Shown here one piece after another: positions 33,816 through 42,253 of a stretch of DNA of 64,000 nucleotides. Both the position numbers and the translations under genes were made by a program. Position 1 is the stretch's first letter, and each line of letters begins with the position of its first letter. The notes beneath the pieces were generated by a model. It was not told the origin of the DNA. It did no database searches and saw only the letters and a list, made by a program, of their open reading frames with translations. Location: NCBI RefSeq assembly GCF_030410045.1, contig NZ_JAUFRA010000004.1:1-64000 (forward strand). Reading direction: 5' to 3'. The stretch is from Marivivens donghaensis (GTDB lineage: Bacteria; Pseudomonadota; Alphaproteobacteria; Rhodobacterales; Rhodobacteraceae).

Positions 33816-35174
33816 ATCCAAGATGCGAGCCCAGCTACGGATGCCTTTGTGGAAGCTCCGCAGGTCGTATTTTTCGTTGGGCGAGTGGATGGAATCATCC
33901 TCCATCGCGAAACCGATCAGCATCGAATCCATGTCGAGGATGGTCTTGAAATAACCAGCGACGGGAATCGATCCGCCCGATCCTGTAAATGCCGCAGGGT
34001 TGGGCCATTCATCGGTCAGGGCCGCACGTGCAGCGGCAAAGGCGGGGTTGGTTGTCGCCATCACGCTCGCTGGACCCGCGCCATGGTCATGGAATTCGAC
34101 CGAACAATCGGGCGGAAGCTGATCGCGCACCCGCTGACGGAAGTTATCGCGGATTTTCAGCGGATCTTGGGTCCCGACAAGGCGGAAGCTGATCTTTGCT
34201 TTGGCGACAGAGGGCAGCACGGTCTTGAACCCGTCACCCGTGTAACCGCCCGTGATCCCATTTACCTCTGCCGTTGGCCGCGCCCAAATCTGTTCGAGGA
34301 CGGTTTTACCCGCTTCGCCCGCAGGGGTGCTGAGGCCCACGTCGGCAAGGAACGCCTTATCGTCAAAGCCCAAAGCCTCCCACTGGCTGCGCAATTCGTC
34401 GGATAGCTCTGGCACGCCGTCATAGAAATCAGGCACCGTGATGCGGCCAGTGTCGTCGTGCAGATTGGCGATGATGTTCGACAGCACGCGGATCGGGTTG
34501 ATCGCGGGGCCGCCATAAGACCCAGAGTGAAGATCTTTAGACGGACCCGTGATGACCAGTTCTTCGCCCAAGAGACCGCGCAGCATCGTTGTGATTGCAG
34601 GCGTATTCGCGTCAAAGAGGTCGGTGTCACAGATCAGCGCAACATCGGCGGTGAGGTCCTTGGCGTTCGCTTCCATGAATGGGACGAGCGAAGGCGAACC
34701 GCTTTCTTCCTCGCCCTCAAGGAAAATCGTGATCTTGCACGGCAGCTTGCCCGTTTCCGCAACATAGGCACGGCATGCCTCGATAAAGGTCATCAACTGG
34801 CCCTTGTCATCGGATGCACCACGGGCGCGAATGACCTTGCCTTTGTCAGTCTCTTCAATCGCAGGATCAAAGGGATCGCGGTTCCAGAGGTTCAGCGGAT
34901 CAACGGGCTGCACATCGTAATGCCCATAGAACAGAACATGCGTTCCGCCTTCGCCGCCATGTGCCACGACCATCGGATGACCGGGGGTAGGGCGGGACGC
35001 AGCGTCAAATCCGATGCTCTTGAGGTCCTCAACCAGCCAATCCGCCGCCCTTGCACAGTCGGCCTTATACGCAGGATCCGTACTGATCGACGGAATGCGG
35101 AGCAATTCCATCAAACGATCCAAGGCGTTATCCAGATCAGTGTCGATACGGGTGAGGATGGTGGACAGGGTCAT
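33801..35174 (-). CDS. M20/M28-family dipeptidase
   Basis: About 457 residues of a zinc di-metal peptidase, probably a cytosolic non-specific dipeptidase. Metal-site motifs are FYGHYDVQPV, GASDDKGQ, LEGEEESGS, CDTDLFD and HSPNEKYD. The dimerisation domain contains TGPSKDLHSGSYGG. The ATG at 35174 gives a normal family length; the open frame runs on antisense through hemA with no family support. The family cleaves Xaa-Xaa dipeptides. Confidence 0.9.
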   Translation of the reverse strand: MTLSTILTRIDTDLDNALDRLMELLRIPSISTDPAYKADCARAADWLVEDLKSIGFDAASRPTPGHPMVVAHGGEGGTHVLFYGHYDVQPVDPLNLWNRDPFDPAIEETDKGKVIRARGASDDKGQLMTFIEACRAYVAETGKLPCKITIFLEGEEESGSPSLVPFMEANAKDLTADVALICDTDLFDANTPAITTMLRGLLGEELVITGPSKDLHSGSYGGPAINPIRVLSNIIANLHDDTGRITVPDFYDGVPELSDELRSQWEALGFDDKAFLADVGLSTPAGEAGKTVLEQIWARPTAEVNGITGGYTGDGFKTVLPSVAKAKISFRLVGTQDPLKIRDNFRQRVRDQLPPDCSVEFHDHGAGPASVMATTNPAFAAARAALTDEWPNPAAFTGSGGSIPVAGYFKTILDMDSMLIGFAMEDDSIHSPNEKYDLRSFHKGIRSWARILDALSN

Positions 35175-35360
35175 GATCGCTCCGGCTGTGGTTTCCGATA
35201 GGAGACTACGCCGTTCCGATAGGGTGTCCAGAGGTCGAAAAGGTCGTTTTTGTCGCTGGCGTGTCAAAAGGTAGCGTATTGTTAGAACCAGTCTAAGGCT
35301 ATATGGACCCACGAACCTGCCGTTAGCGTATTCGCGCTGCCTGACGTGAAGGATAGACAT

Positions 35361-36584
35361 TTGGACTACAACGCCCACCTCGACGCTGCACTTGGTAAAC
35401 TCCACGAAGAAGGCCGGTATCGGACCTTCATCGATATCGAGCGCAAAAAGGGACATTACCCTCACGCGCTTTGGCGCAAAGAGGACGGTAGCGAACAGCC
35501 GATCACAGTGTGGTGCGGCAATGACTATCTTGGCATGGGTCAACACCCTGTCGTTCTGGCGGCTATGCATGAGGCGCTCGACGCAACGGGCGCTGGCTCC
35601 GGCGGGACACGGAATATTTCTGGCACGACCGTTTATCACAAACGACTCGAGGCAGAGCTGGCCGACCTTCACCAGAAAGAGGCGGCACTTCTCTTTACCA
35701 GCGCTTACATCGCGAACGATGCGACGCTGTCGACGCTGCCGAAATTGTTCCCCGGTCTGATCATTTACTCGGATGAACTGAACCACGCGTCGATGATCGA
35801 AGGCATCCGCCGCAATGGTGGCGCGAAACGCGTGTTCAAACACAACGATCTGGCCGATCTGCGCGCCAAACTGATGGCCGACGATCCTGCTGCGCCGAAA
35901 CTGATCGCGTTTGAATCCGTTTATTCGATGGACGGTGACTTTGGCCCGATCAAAGAACTCTGCGATCTGGCCGAGGAATTCGGCGCGCTGACCTACCTTG
36001 ATGAGGTGCACGCCGTTGGCATGTATGGTCCGCGCGGTGGTGGTGTGGCCGAACGTGACGGTCTGTTGGACCGTATCGACATCGTAAACGGCACCTTGGG
36101 CAAGGCCTTTGGCGTCCACGGCGGCTATATCGCGGCATCGGCCAAAATGTGTGACGCGGTGCGCTCTTACGCGCCTGGTTTCATCTTTACGACCTCGCTG
36201 CCGCCTGTTGTGGCTGCTGGCGCTGCGGCCTCTGTCGCGCATCTGAAGACCGATCAGGCGCTGCGCGATCTGCATCAGGAACGCGCTGCGGTTCTGAAAC
36301 TCCGTCTCAAGGGCATGGGCCTGCCGATCATCGACCACGGGTCCCACATCGTGCCTGTGATCGTCGGCGATCCCGTCCACACCAAAAAGCTGTCCGACAT
36401 GCTGCTGAGCCAGTTCGGCATCTACGTTCAGCCGATCAACTTCCCCACCGTTCCACGCGGCACAGAACGTCTGCGGTTCACCCCGTCGCCTGTGCACGGA
36501 CCAAAGGAAATTGATGCTTTGGTGAGCGCAATGGACAAACTCTGGAGCCATTGTGCGCTGAATCGTGCCGAAATGGCTGGTTAA
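35361..36584 (+). CDS. hemA: 5-aminolevulinate synthase
   Basis: This 407-residue PLP enzyme condenses glycine and succinyl-CoA in the C4 pathway to haem and bacteriochlorophyll. The start is most likely TTG at 35361: AAGGA at 35348-35352 precedes it, the protein then begins MDYNAHLD like Rhodobacter HemA, and the PLP lysine (GTLGKAFG) becomes Lys248 as in that enzyme. A GTG 15 bases upstream is the alternative. WCGNDYLGMGQHP and SGTTVYHKRLE are intact. Confidence 0.95.
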   Translation: MDYNAHLDAALGKLHEEGRYRTFIDIERKKGHYPHALWRKEDGSEQPITVWCGNDYLGMGQHPVVLAAMHEALDATGAGSGGTRNISGTTVYHKRLEAELADLHQKEAALLFTSAYIANDATLSTLPKLFPGLIIYSDELNHASMIEGIRRNGGAKRVFKHNDLADLRAKLMADDPAAPKLIAFESVYSMDGDFGPIKELCDLAEEFGALTYLDEVHAVGMYGPRGGGVAERDGLLDRIDIVNGTLGKAFGVHGGYIAASAKMCDAVRSYAPGFIFTTSLPPVVAAGAAASVAHLKTDQALRDLHQERAAVLKLRLKGMGLPIIDHGSHIVPVIVGDPVHTKKLSDMLLSQFGIYVQPINFPTVPRGTERLRFTPSPVHGPKEIDALVSAMDKLWSHCALNRAEMAG

Positions 36585-36697
36585 CTTTTTTCTGCCTGTG
36601 CACTGCTCTTTGGTATATGCTAGGGGCAATCAAAGGCATCGTGATTGGGACGAATCGTAAAGCGATGCCGCTAATTTGAGGCGGTGGGACGGCCCTA

Positions 36698-37912
36698 ATG
36701 ATCGTTAAAGGTTTCCGGCGTAAAGCTGCACCTGAGGCTGAAGAAAACAAAGGCTTTGATGCCTTTGATCTGCGCCTTGGTGACCTCATGCGTGGCGAGC
36801 GTGCCACCATGGGCAAGAGCCTTTTGGACGTTCAACGCGAACTCAAAATCAAAGCGGCCTATATCGCGGCGATCGAGAACGCTGACCCCTCTGCATTCGA
36901 TACTCCGGGCTTCATCGCGGGCTACGTGCGCTCTTACGCGCGCTACCTGAATATGGACCCCGATTGGGCTTTCACGACATTTTGCCGCGAAAGCGGATTT
37001 GCGACCGCGCATGGTATGTCCAAAGCGGCCTCCAGCACAAAGACCAACCGCACCTTGGCCACCGACCTTGCGTCCCAGCAGTCGAAACCCAAGGATATGT
37101 TCTCGACCCCATCGACCCCGTTCGTTCCTGCGGGCGAGGGCTTCTTTGCCAAGATCGAACCGGGCGCGATTGGCTCGCTCGCTGTTCTCGTGGCTCTGGT
37201 TGCGGGCTTGGGCTACGGCGGCTGGACTGTTCTGAAAGAAGTGCAGAAGGTCCGTTTCGCACCTGTTGAGAACACCCCCGTTGTTGTGGCTGACCTCGAC
37301 CCGCTGGCAGGTCTTGGCACTGTTGCGGATGACGCTGGTGCCTATGCCGCTGCGTTTGAACCGCCTGCGGCTGATGGCCTCGACCGTGTATATCGTCCTC
37401 AGGCGCTCGACGTGCCTGTGATGATCGCCCGTGATGGCCCGATCTCTGCGCTTGACCCGTCGTCGATTGGTGCGCTCGCCCCCGAGGTAGAGCAAGGCCC
37501 GACCATCATGGCGACCGCACTACCGACAGAGGCTGCAACACCGATCACGGGCACTGTTCAAGTGACCGACGGCCCTGCGCCTGAACTGGCGATGGTTGCT
37601 GTGCGTCCGTCGTGGGTGCGTGTGCGTGCCGCCGACGGTGCCGTCATCTTCGAAGGCATCATGAACGCTGGCGACACATGGGCTGTGCCCGCGATGGCCG
37701 AACCCCCTGTCCTGCGGACGGGTGAATCAGGCGCGGTCTATTTCCAGATCAACGGCACGATCCACGGTCCGGTGGGCGAACGCGGCGTGGTGACGTCGAA
37801 CCTCGCGCTGTCGGCTGATGAACTGGCGCAGACCTTTGCGGTTGCTGATTTGTCAGCTGACGATGATCTGGCTGCGATGGTGAATGTCGCGCAGGCTGAA
37901 ATCACTCAGTAA
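36698..37912 (+). CDS. RodZ-like helix-turn-helix membrane protein
   Basis: This 404-residue protein has an N-terminal cytoplasmic HTH_25 domain (about 24-95, with LRGERA-like LMRGERATMGKSL and GFIAGYVRSYARYL). One membrane helix lies at about 155-175 (GSLAVLVALVAGLGYGGW). A low-complexity periplasmic region and a C-terminal DUF4115-type domain follow (WVRVRAADGAVIFEGIMNAGDTW). RodZ links MreB filaments to the envelope. It precedes ispG, a conserved pairing in many proteobacteria. Confidence 0.85.
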   Translation: MIVKGFRRKAAPEAEENKGFDAFDLRLGDLMRGERATMGKSLLDVQRELKIKAAYIAAIENADPSAFDTPGFIAGYVRSYARYLNMDPDWAFTTFCRESGFATAHGMSKAASSTKTNRTLATDLASQQSKPKDMFSTPSTPFVPAGEGFFAKIEPGAIGSLAVLVALVAGLGYGGWTVLKEVQKVRFAPVENTPVVVADLDPLAGLGTVADDAGAYAAAFEPPAADGLDRVYRPQALDVPVMIARDGPISALDPSSIGALAPEVEQGPTIMATALPTEAATPITGTVQVTDGPAPELAMVAVRPSWVRVRAADGAVIFEGIMNAGDTWAVPAMAEPPVLRTGESGAVYFQINGTIHGPVGERGVVTSNLALSADELAQTFAVADLSADDDLAAMVNVAQAEITQ

Positions 37913-38005
37913 TCCGCCTTTCCGATCACATCTTTTCGTTGACCCGTTGCCTGTCGGGGTGCCGCGCTTTAGGTAAAGCGCCGAGGCTTATTTCAAAGGT
38001 GTCCC

Positions 38006-39127
38006 ATGTCGCACAACCCGATCCGTCCGTGGCGCAATATCGACCGTCGTAAATCGCGCCAGATCATGGTTGGCAATGTGCCTGTGGGTGGCGATGCGCC
38101 GATCACCGTGCAGACCATGACGAATACCTTGACCCATGACGTAAAGGCGACGCTCGACCAGATCATCCGCGCGGCTGAGGCGGGCGCTGACGTCGTGCGC
38201 GTTTCTGTGCCGGACGAGGCATCCTCTGCCGCGATGAAAGAGATTTGCCGCGAAAGCCCCGTGCCGATCGTGGCTGACATCCATTTCCACTACAAACGCG
38301 GCATCGAATCCGCCCTCGCGGGCGCGGCCTGCCTGCGCATCAATCCGGGTAACATCGGGGATGAAGCGCGGGTCAAAGAAGTGATCAAAGCCGCCCGTGA
38401 TAACAACTGTTCGATCCGCATCGGCGTGAACGCGGGTTCGCTGGAAAAGCACCTCTTGGACAAATACGGCGAACCGACCCCCGACGCGATGGTGGAGAGC
38501 GGCCTTGATCACATCAAAATCCTTCAGGACAACGATTTTCACGAGTTCAAGATCAGCTGCAAAGCCTCTGACGTGTTCATGGCAGCGGCGGCCTATCAGC
38601 AACTGGCAGAGGCGACCGACGCCCCCATCCACCTCGGCATCACAGAGGCGGGTGGCCTGACCTCGGGCACGATCAAATCGGCGATTGGCCTTGGTAACCT
38701 TTTGTGGATGGGCATTGGCGACACGATCCGCGTCAGCCTCTCTGCTGATCCCGTTGAGGAAGTCAAAGTCGGCTATGAAATCCTGAAATCTCTCGGTCTG
38801 CGCCACCGCGGTGTGAACATCATTTCCTGCCCGTCCTGTGCGCGTCAGGGCTTTGACGTAATTAAAACCGTTGAAGCGTTAGAGGACCGTCTGTCCCACA
38901 TCAAAACCCCGATGAGCCTCTCGATCATTGGCTGCGTGGTGAACGGCCCTGGTGAGGCGCTGATGACCGACGTTGGGTTCACTGGCGGCGGGGCAGGATC
39001 GGGCATGGTCTATCTGGCCGGTAAGCAGAGCCATAAGCTCGGCAACGATCAGATGATCGATCACATCGTCGAACAGGTCGAAAAGAAAGCCGCAGAGATC
39101 GAAGCGGACCAAGCCAAGGCTCTCTGA
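38006..39127 (+). CDS. ispG: 4-hydroxy-3-methylbut-2-enyl-diphosphate synthase (flavodoxin)
   Basis: This 373-residue 4Fe-4S enzyme of the MEP isoprenoid pathway reduces MEcPP to HMBPP. The cluster cysteines are Cys275 and Cys278 (ISCPSCARQ) and Cys310 (GCVVNGPGE). The TIM-barrel start VPVGGDAPITVQTMTNT is typical. A strong terminator follows. Confidence 0.97.
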   Translation: MSHNPIRPWRNIDRRKSRQIMVGNVPVGGDAPITVQTMTNTLTHDVKATLDQIIRAAEAGADVVRVSVPDEASSAAMKEICRESPVPIVADIHFHYKRGIESALAGAACLRINPGNIGDEARVKEVIKAARDNNCSIRIGVNAGSLEKHLLDKYGEPTPDAMVESGLDHIKILQDNDFHEFKISCKASDVFMAAAAYQQLAEATDAPIHLGITEAGGLTSGTIKSAIGLGNLLWMGIGDTIRVSLSADPVEEVKVGYEILKSLGLRHRGVNIISCPSCARQGFDVIKTVEALEDRLSHIKTPMSLSIIGCVVNGPGEALMTDVGFTGGGAGSGMVYLAGKQSHKLGNDQMIDHIVEQVEKKAAEIEADQAKAL

Positions 39128-39205
39128 TCAACGCGTCACCGCTTTGCGGTCCGCGTAAAAACTGAGCAAACGCCTCTGTTTTTGACCAAGCATGCAAAAA
39201 ATTTA

Positions 39206-39250
39206 AACCGTCGATTTCGTGCTGCATTGCAGGAAATCGGCGGTTTTTTC
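39206..39250 (+). terminator. Terminator after ispG
   Basis: AACCGTCGATTTC (39206-39218) pairs with GAAATCGGCGGTT (39233-39245), one G-U pair, followed by TTTTC. The remaining part of the 331-bp gap (39251-39458) holds no gene, but it contains the operator and promoter region of the pyrimidine cluster. Confidence 0.85.
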
Positions 39251-39389
39251 GTCTGGCCGTTTCCCTAAGGTCATCCTGCAATCCACTGTTTTGGAACGGT
39301 TTCCGTAGTTTCCCTGCGGACGATCACGGCTTTTCTGCATTGCGCGAAGGCACCGCGCCCCTGAAATCCCATGCGTTTTTGTCGGATTA

Positions 39390-39407
39390 TTTTACCAATT
39401 GATAAAA
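39390..39407. promoter_or_regulatory. RutR-like operator upstream of pydA
   Basis: TTTTACCAATTGATAAAA is an 18-bp near-palindrome 51 bp before the pydA start. Against the E. coli RutR consensus TTGACCA-N2-TGGTCAA, 11 of 14 positions agree. A second similar site lies at 42211-42226. RutR is the pyrimidine-catabolism repressor of E. coli; its gene is not in the window. Confidence 0.6.
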
Positions 39408-39458
39408 AATAAAACCTTGGCAGTCTTTCGGCAAAACCAATGACAACAGGGACCACAA

Positions 39459-40772
39459 ATGACCACGCCGATGACCCCCGGTATCCAATCCGGCCGTTTG
39501 TCAGCCGACGCGCTTTCGCGGAACTTTGAAGATCTCCATGCGCCGCTCGATGCGCATGAGGCCCGCGTTGCTGCCGACCGCTGTTATTTCTGTCACGATG
39601 CGCCGTGTATGACGGCCTGTCCGACGTCGATCGATATTCCGCTGTTTATTCGTCAGATCCAAACGGGCACGCCCGAGGCGGCTGCGAAAACGATCCTGTC
39701 GCAGAATATCCTTGGCGGTATGTGCGCCCGTGTCTGCCCGACAGAGACGCTCTGCGAAGAGGCCTGCGTGCGCGAAGAGGCCGAAGGTAAGCCCGTCATC
39801 ATCGGTCAGCTTCAGCGCTATGCGACTGACACGCTGATGGCCAAGGGGGTGCATCCGTTCACCCGCGCCGCCCCCACGGGCAAATCCATTGCTGTTGTAG
39901 GGGCAGGGCCTGCGGGTCTGTCCTGTGCGCACCGACTTGCCATGAAAGGCCACGATGTCACCCTCTATGACGGTCGCGCAAAGGCAGGCGGTCTGAACGA
40001 ATACGGGATCGCCTCCTATAAATCGACCAACGACTTTGCCGCGCGCGAGGTCGCTTGGCTCTTGGAAATCGGCGGCATCACCGTTGAGACGGGCAAGATG
40101 CTTGGGCGTGATCTCACCCTTGATGGGCTGAAAGCCGACCATGATGCGGTGTTCCTCGCCGTTGGCTTGGGTGGCGTAAACGCTCTGCGCATCGAAGGCG
40201 AAGACCACGCGACCGCCGCCGTTGATTTCATCGAAGACCTTCGTCAATCCACCGACCTGACGACACTCCCCGTGGGTCGGAATGTGGTGGTGATCGGCGG
40301 CGGCATGACCGCCGTCGATGCTGCTGTTCAGTCGAAACTGCTGGGCGCGGATACGGTGACAATCGCCTACCGCCGCAGCCGCGCTGAAATGGCGGCAAGC
40401 CCATTTGAACAAGACCTCGCCGCCGCCAAAGGTGTGCGCCTGATGTTCAACGTCATGCCGACCGCGATTGCCGATGGGGCGATCACGCTGGAATACACCG
40501 CGACAAAGGATGGCAAACTCTCTGGCTCGGGCGAAACCGTGACCTTGCCCGCCGATCAAGTGTTCAAAGCCATCGGTCAGACCCTCACCACGGATGCTGG
40601 CCTCAAACTTGAGGGCGGTAAGATCGCCGTTGATGCCACAGGCCGTACGAGCCTCGCAGGGGTTTGGGCGGGTGGCGACTGTGCCACGGGTGGCGAAGAC
40701 CTCACCGTAACGGCCGTCGCCGAAGGACGCGACGCCGCCGAAGATATCCACGCTGCAGTGATGGGAGCGTAA
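39459..40772 (+). CDS. pydA: NAD(P)-dependent dihydropyrimidine dehydrogenase, PydA/PreT-type subunit
   Basis: This 437-residue subunit is related to glutamate synthase small subunit. An N-terminal cysteine region (RCYFCHDAPCMTACPTSID, GGMCARVCPTETLCEEACV) holds Fe-S clusters. FAD and NAD(P) Rossmann motifs follow (AVVGAGPAGLSCAHRLA, VVIGGGMTAVDAA). With the next gene it reduces uracil or thymine to the 5,6-dihydro forms. It is the first gene of the pyrimidine cluster and is preceded by a RutR-like palindrome. Confidence 0.9.
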   Translation: MTTPMTPGIQSGRLSADALSRNFEDLHAPLDAHEARVAADRCYFCHDAPCMTACPTSIDIPLFIRQIQTGTPEAAAKTILSQNILGGMCARVCPTETLCEEACVREEAEGKPVIIGQLQRYATDTLMAKGVHPFTRAAPTGKSIAVVGAGPAGLSCAHRLAMKGHDVTLYDGRAKAGGLNEYGIASYKSTNDFAAREVAWLLEIGGITVETGKMLGRDLTLDGLKADHDAVFLAVGLGGVNALRIEGEDHATAAVDFIEDLRQSTDLTTLPVGRNVVVIGGGMTAVDAAVQSKLLGADTVTIAYRRSRAEMAASPFEQDLAAAKGVRLMFNVMPTAIADGAITLEYTATKDGKLSGSGETVTLPADQVFKAIGQTLTTDAGLKLEGGKIAVDATGRTSLAGVWAGGDCATGGEDLTVTAVAEGRDAAEDIHAAVMGA

Positions 40773-40773
40773 C

Positions 40774-42075
40774 ATGGCCGATCTGACGACAAACTTCTTA
40801 GGTATTACCTCCCCGAACCCGTTCTGGCTCGCCTCTGCGCCGCCGACCGATAAGGAATACAACGTTCGCCGCGCCTATGAGGCGGGTTGGGGCGGTGTCG
40901 TGTGGAAAACGCTCGGCTCCGAAGGCCCGCCCGTCGTGAACGTCTCTGGCCCGCGCTATGGCGCGATCTGGGGTGCGGATCGCAGGCTCCTCGGGTTGAA
41001 CAACATCGAACTGATCACCGACCGCCCGCTGCAAACTAACCTCGAAGAAATCACCCGCGTGAAAAAGGACTACCCAGACCGCGCGTTGATCGTGTCGCTG
41101 ATGGTGCCTTGTGATGAGGAGTCGTGGAAAGCGATCCTCCCGATGGTCGAGGAAACAGGCGCCGACGGGATTGAACTGAACTTTGGCTGTCCGCACGGCA
41201 TGGCCGAACGTGGCATGGGCGCTGCCGTGGGGCAGGTGCCGGAATACATCCAGATGGTCACGGAATGGTGCAAGAAATACTACTCCAAACCGGTGATCGT
41301 TAAGCTGACGCCGAACATCACCGACATCCGCAACCCCGCCCGCGCCGCAAAGGCAGGCGGTGCAGATGCGGTGTCTTTGATCAACACGATCAACTCGATC
41401 ACCTCTGTTGACCTTGACCTGATGGCCCCGCAGCCGACCATCGGCGGCAAGGGCACGCACGGCGGCTATTGCGGCCCAGCGGTGAAACCGATCGCGATGA
41501 ACATGGTGGCCGAAATCGCCCGTGACCCGCAGACCGCTGGCCTGCCCATTTCGGGCATCGGTGGCGTGACCACATGGCGCGACGCGGCAGAGTTCATGGC
41601 GCTTGGCGCGGGCAACGTGCAGGTCTGCACCGCCGCGATGACCTATGGCTTTAAGGTTGTTCAAGAGATGATCAGCGGCCTGTCGGAATGGATGGACGAC
41701 AAAGGCTATACCTCGACCGCCGACTTTATCGGCATGGCCACGCCGAACGTCACCGATTGGCAGTACCTGGATCTGAACTACGTCACAAAGGCTAAGATCG
41801 ACCCAGATGCCTGCATCAAATGCGGTCGCTGCTACATCGCCTGCGAAGATACCAGCCACCAAGCGATCCTGATGAAAGAGGGCCGCGTGTTCGAAGTGGA
41901 CGACAGCGAATGCGTCGCCTGTAACCTCTGCGTAGATGTCTGCCCCGTTGAGGACTGCATCACCATGGTCGAATTGCCCAAGGGCGAGCTGGACGAACGC
42001 ACAGGCCGCAAACGCGGTGACTATGCCAACTGGACGACCCACCCGAACAACCCCTCGGCGCAGGCCGCGGAGTAA
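40774..42075 (+). CDS. preA: NAD-dependent dihydropyrimidine dehydrogenase catalytic subunit PreA/PydB
   Basis: This 433-residue catalytic subunit has an FMN-binding TIM barrel of dihydroorotate-dehydrogenase type (NFGCPHGMAERGMGAA, ISGIGGVTTWRDAAEFM). C-terminal ferredoxin motifs are CIKCGRCYIACED and CVACNLCVDVCPVEDC. It starts 1 bp after pydA stops, and together they form the heteromeric enzyme for step one of reductive pyrimidine degradation. Confidence 0.93.
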   Translation: MADLTTNFLGITSPNPFWLASAPPTDKEYNVRRAYEAGWGGVVWKTLGSEGPPVVNVSGPRYGAIWGADRRLLGLNNIELITDRPLQTNLEEITRVKKDYPDRALIVSLMVPCDEESWKAILPMVEETGADGIELNFGCPHGMAERGMGAAVGQVPEYIQMVTEWCKKYYSKPVIVKLTPNITDIRNPARAAKAGGADAVSLINTINSITSVDLDLMAPQPTIGGKGTHGGYCGPAVKPIAMNMVAEIARDPQTAGLPISGIGGVTTWRDAAEFMALGAGNVQVCTAAMTYGFKVVQEMISGLSEWMDDKGYTSTADFIGMATPNVTDWQYLDLNYVTKAKIDPDACIKCGRCYIACEDTSHQAILMKEGRVFEVDDSECVACNLCVDVCPVEDCITMVELPKGELDERTGRKRGDYANWTTHPNNPSAQAAE

Positions 42076-42083
42076 GGAAAAAT

Positions 42084-42137
42084 CGTTGCGCGGCTGCCTG
42101 TTTCTTGGGCAAGCTGCCAGAAACCTGCCGCGCAACG
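42084..42137 (+). other. Long hairpin at the 3' end of preA
   Basis: An 11-bp perfect stem CGTTGCGCGGC (42084-42094)/GCCGCGCAACG (42127-42137) encloses a second stem GTTTCT (42100-42105)/AGAAAC (42119-42124). No U tract follows. It sits 9 bp after the preA stop and may protect or process the upstream message, or act as a Rho-independent-like pause site. Confidence 0.6.
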
Positions 42138-42188
42138 GTTCAGAATTGGGCTTACGCTCGAAATTTTAGCACTTTGTTTTGATCAAAA

Positions 42189-42226
42189 AAGCGGTCAGCA
42201 TGAGGATGCTTTTACCGCTTGGTCAA
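42189..42226 (+). promoter_or_regulatory. Hairpin plus second RutR-like site before the amidohydrolase gene
   Basis: AAGCGGT/ACCGCTT (42189-42195/42214-42220) with inner AGCAT/ATGCT (42197-42201/42206-42210) forms a hairpin. Overlapping it, TTTACCGCTTGGTCAA (42211-42226) agrees with the RutR consensus at 12 of 14 positions and resembles the site before pydA. It is 27 bp before the downstream start codon. Just upstream, TTTTGATCAAAA (42177-42188) is a perfect 12-bp palindrome. Confidence 0.55.
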
Positions 42227-42253
42227 AAGAGACTCGGACATCAGGAGACAGGA

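Noticed and set aside
35175..36629. Long open frame antisense to hemA continuing the M20 peptidase frame to 942 codons
   Set aside because: The M20 family begins at ATG 35174 and has normal length; the extension has no family resemblance and is the complement of hemA.
40798..42135. 445-codon open frame antisense to preA
   Set aside because: Shadow of a gene with clear flavin and Fe-S motifs.
42179..42253. Upstream TTG extension of the amidohydrolase gene
   Set aside because: The region holds a palindrome, a hairpin and an operator-like site, while ATG 42254 has a good ribosome-binding site and gives the family N-terminus.
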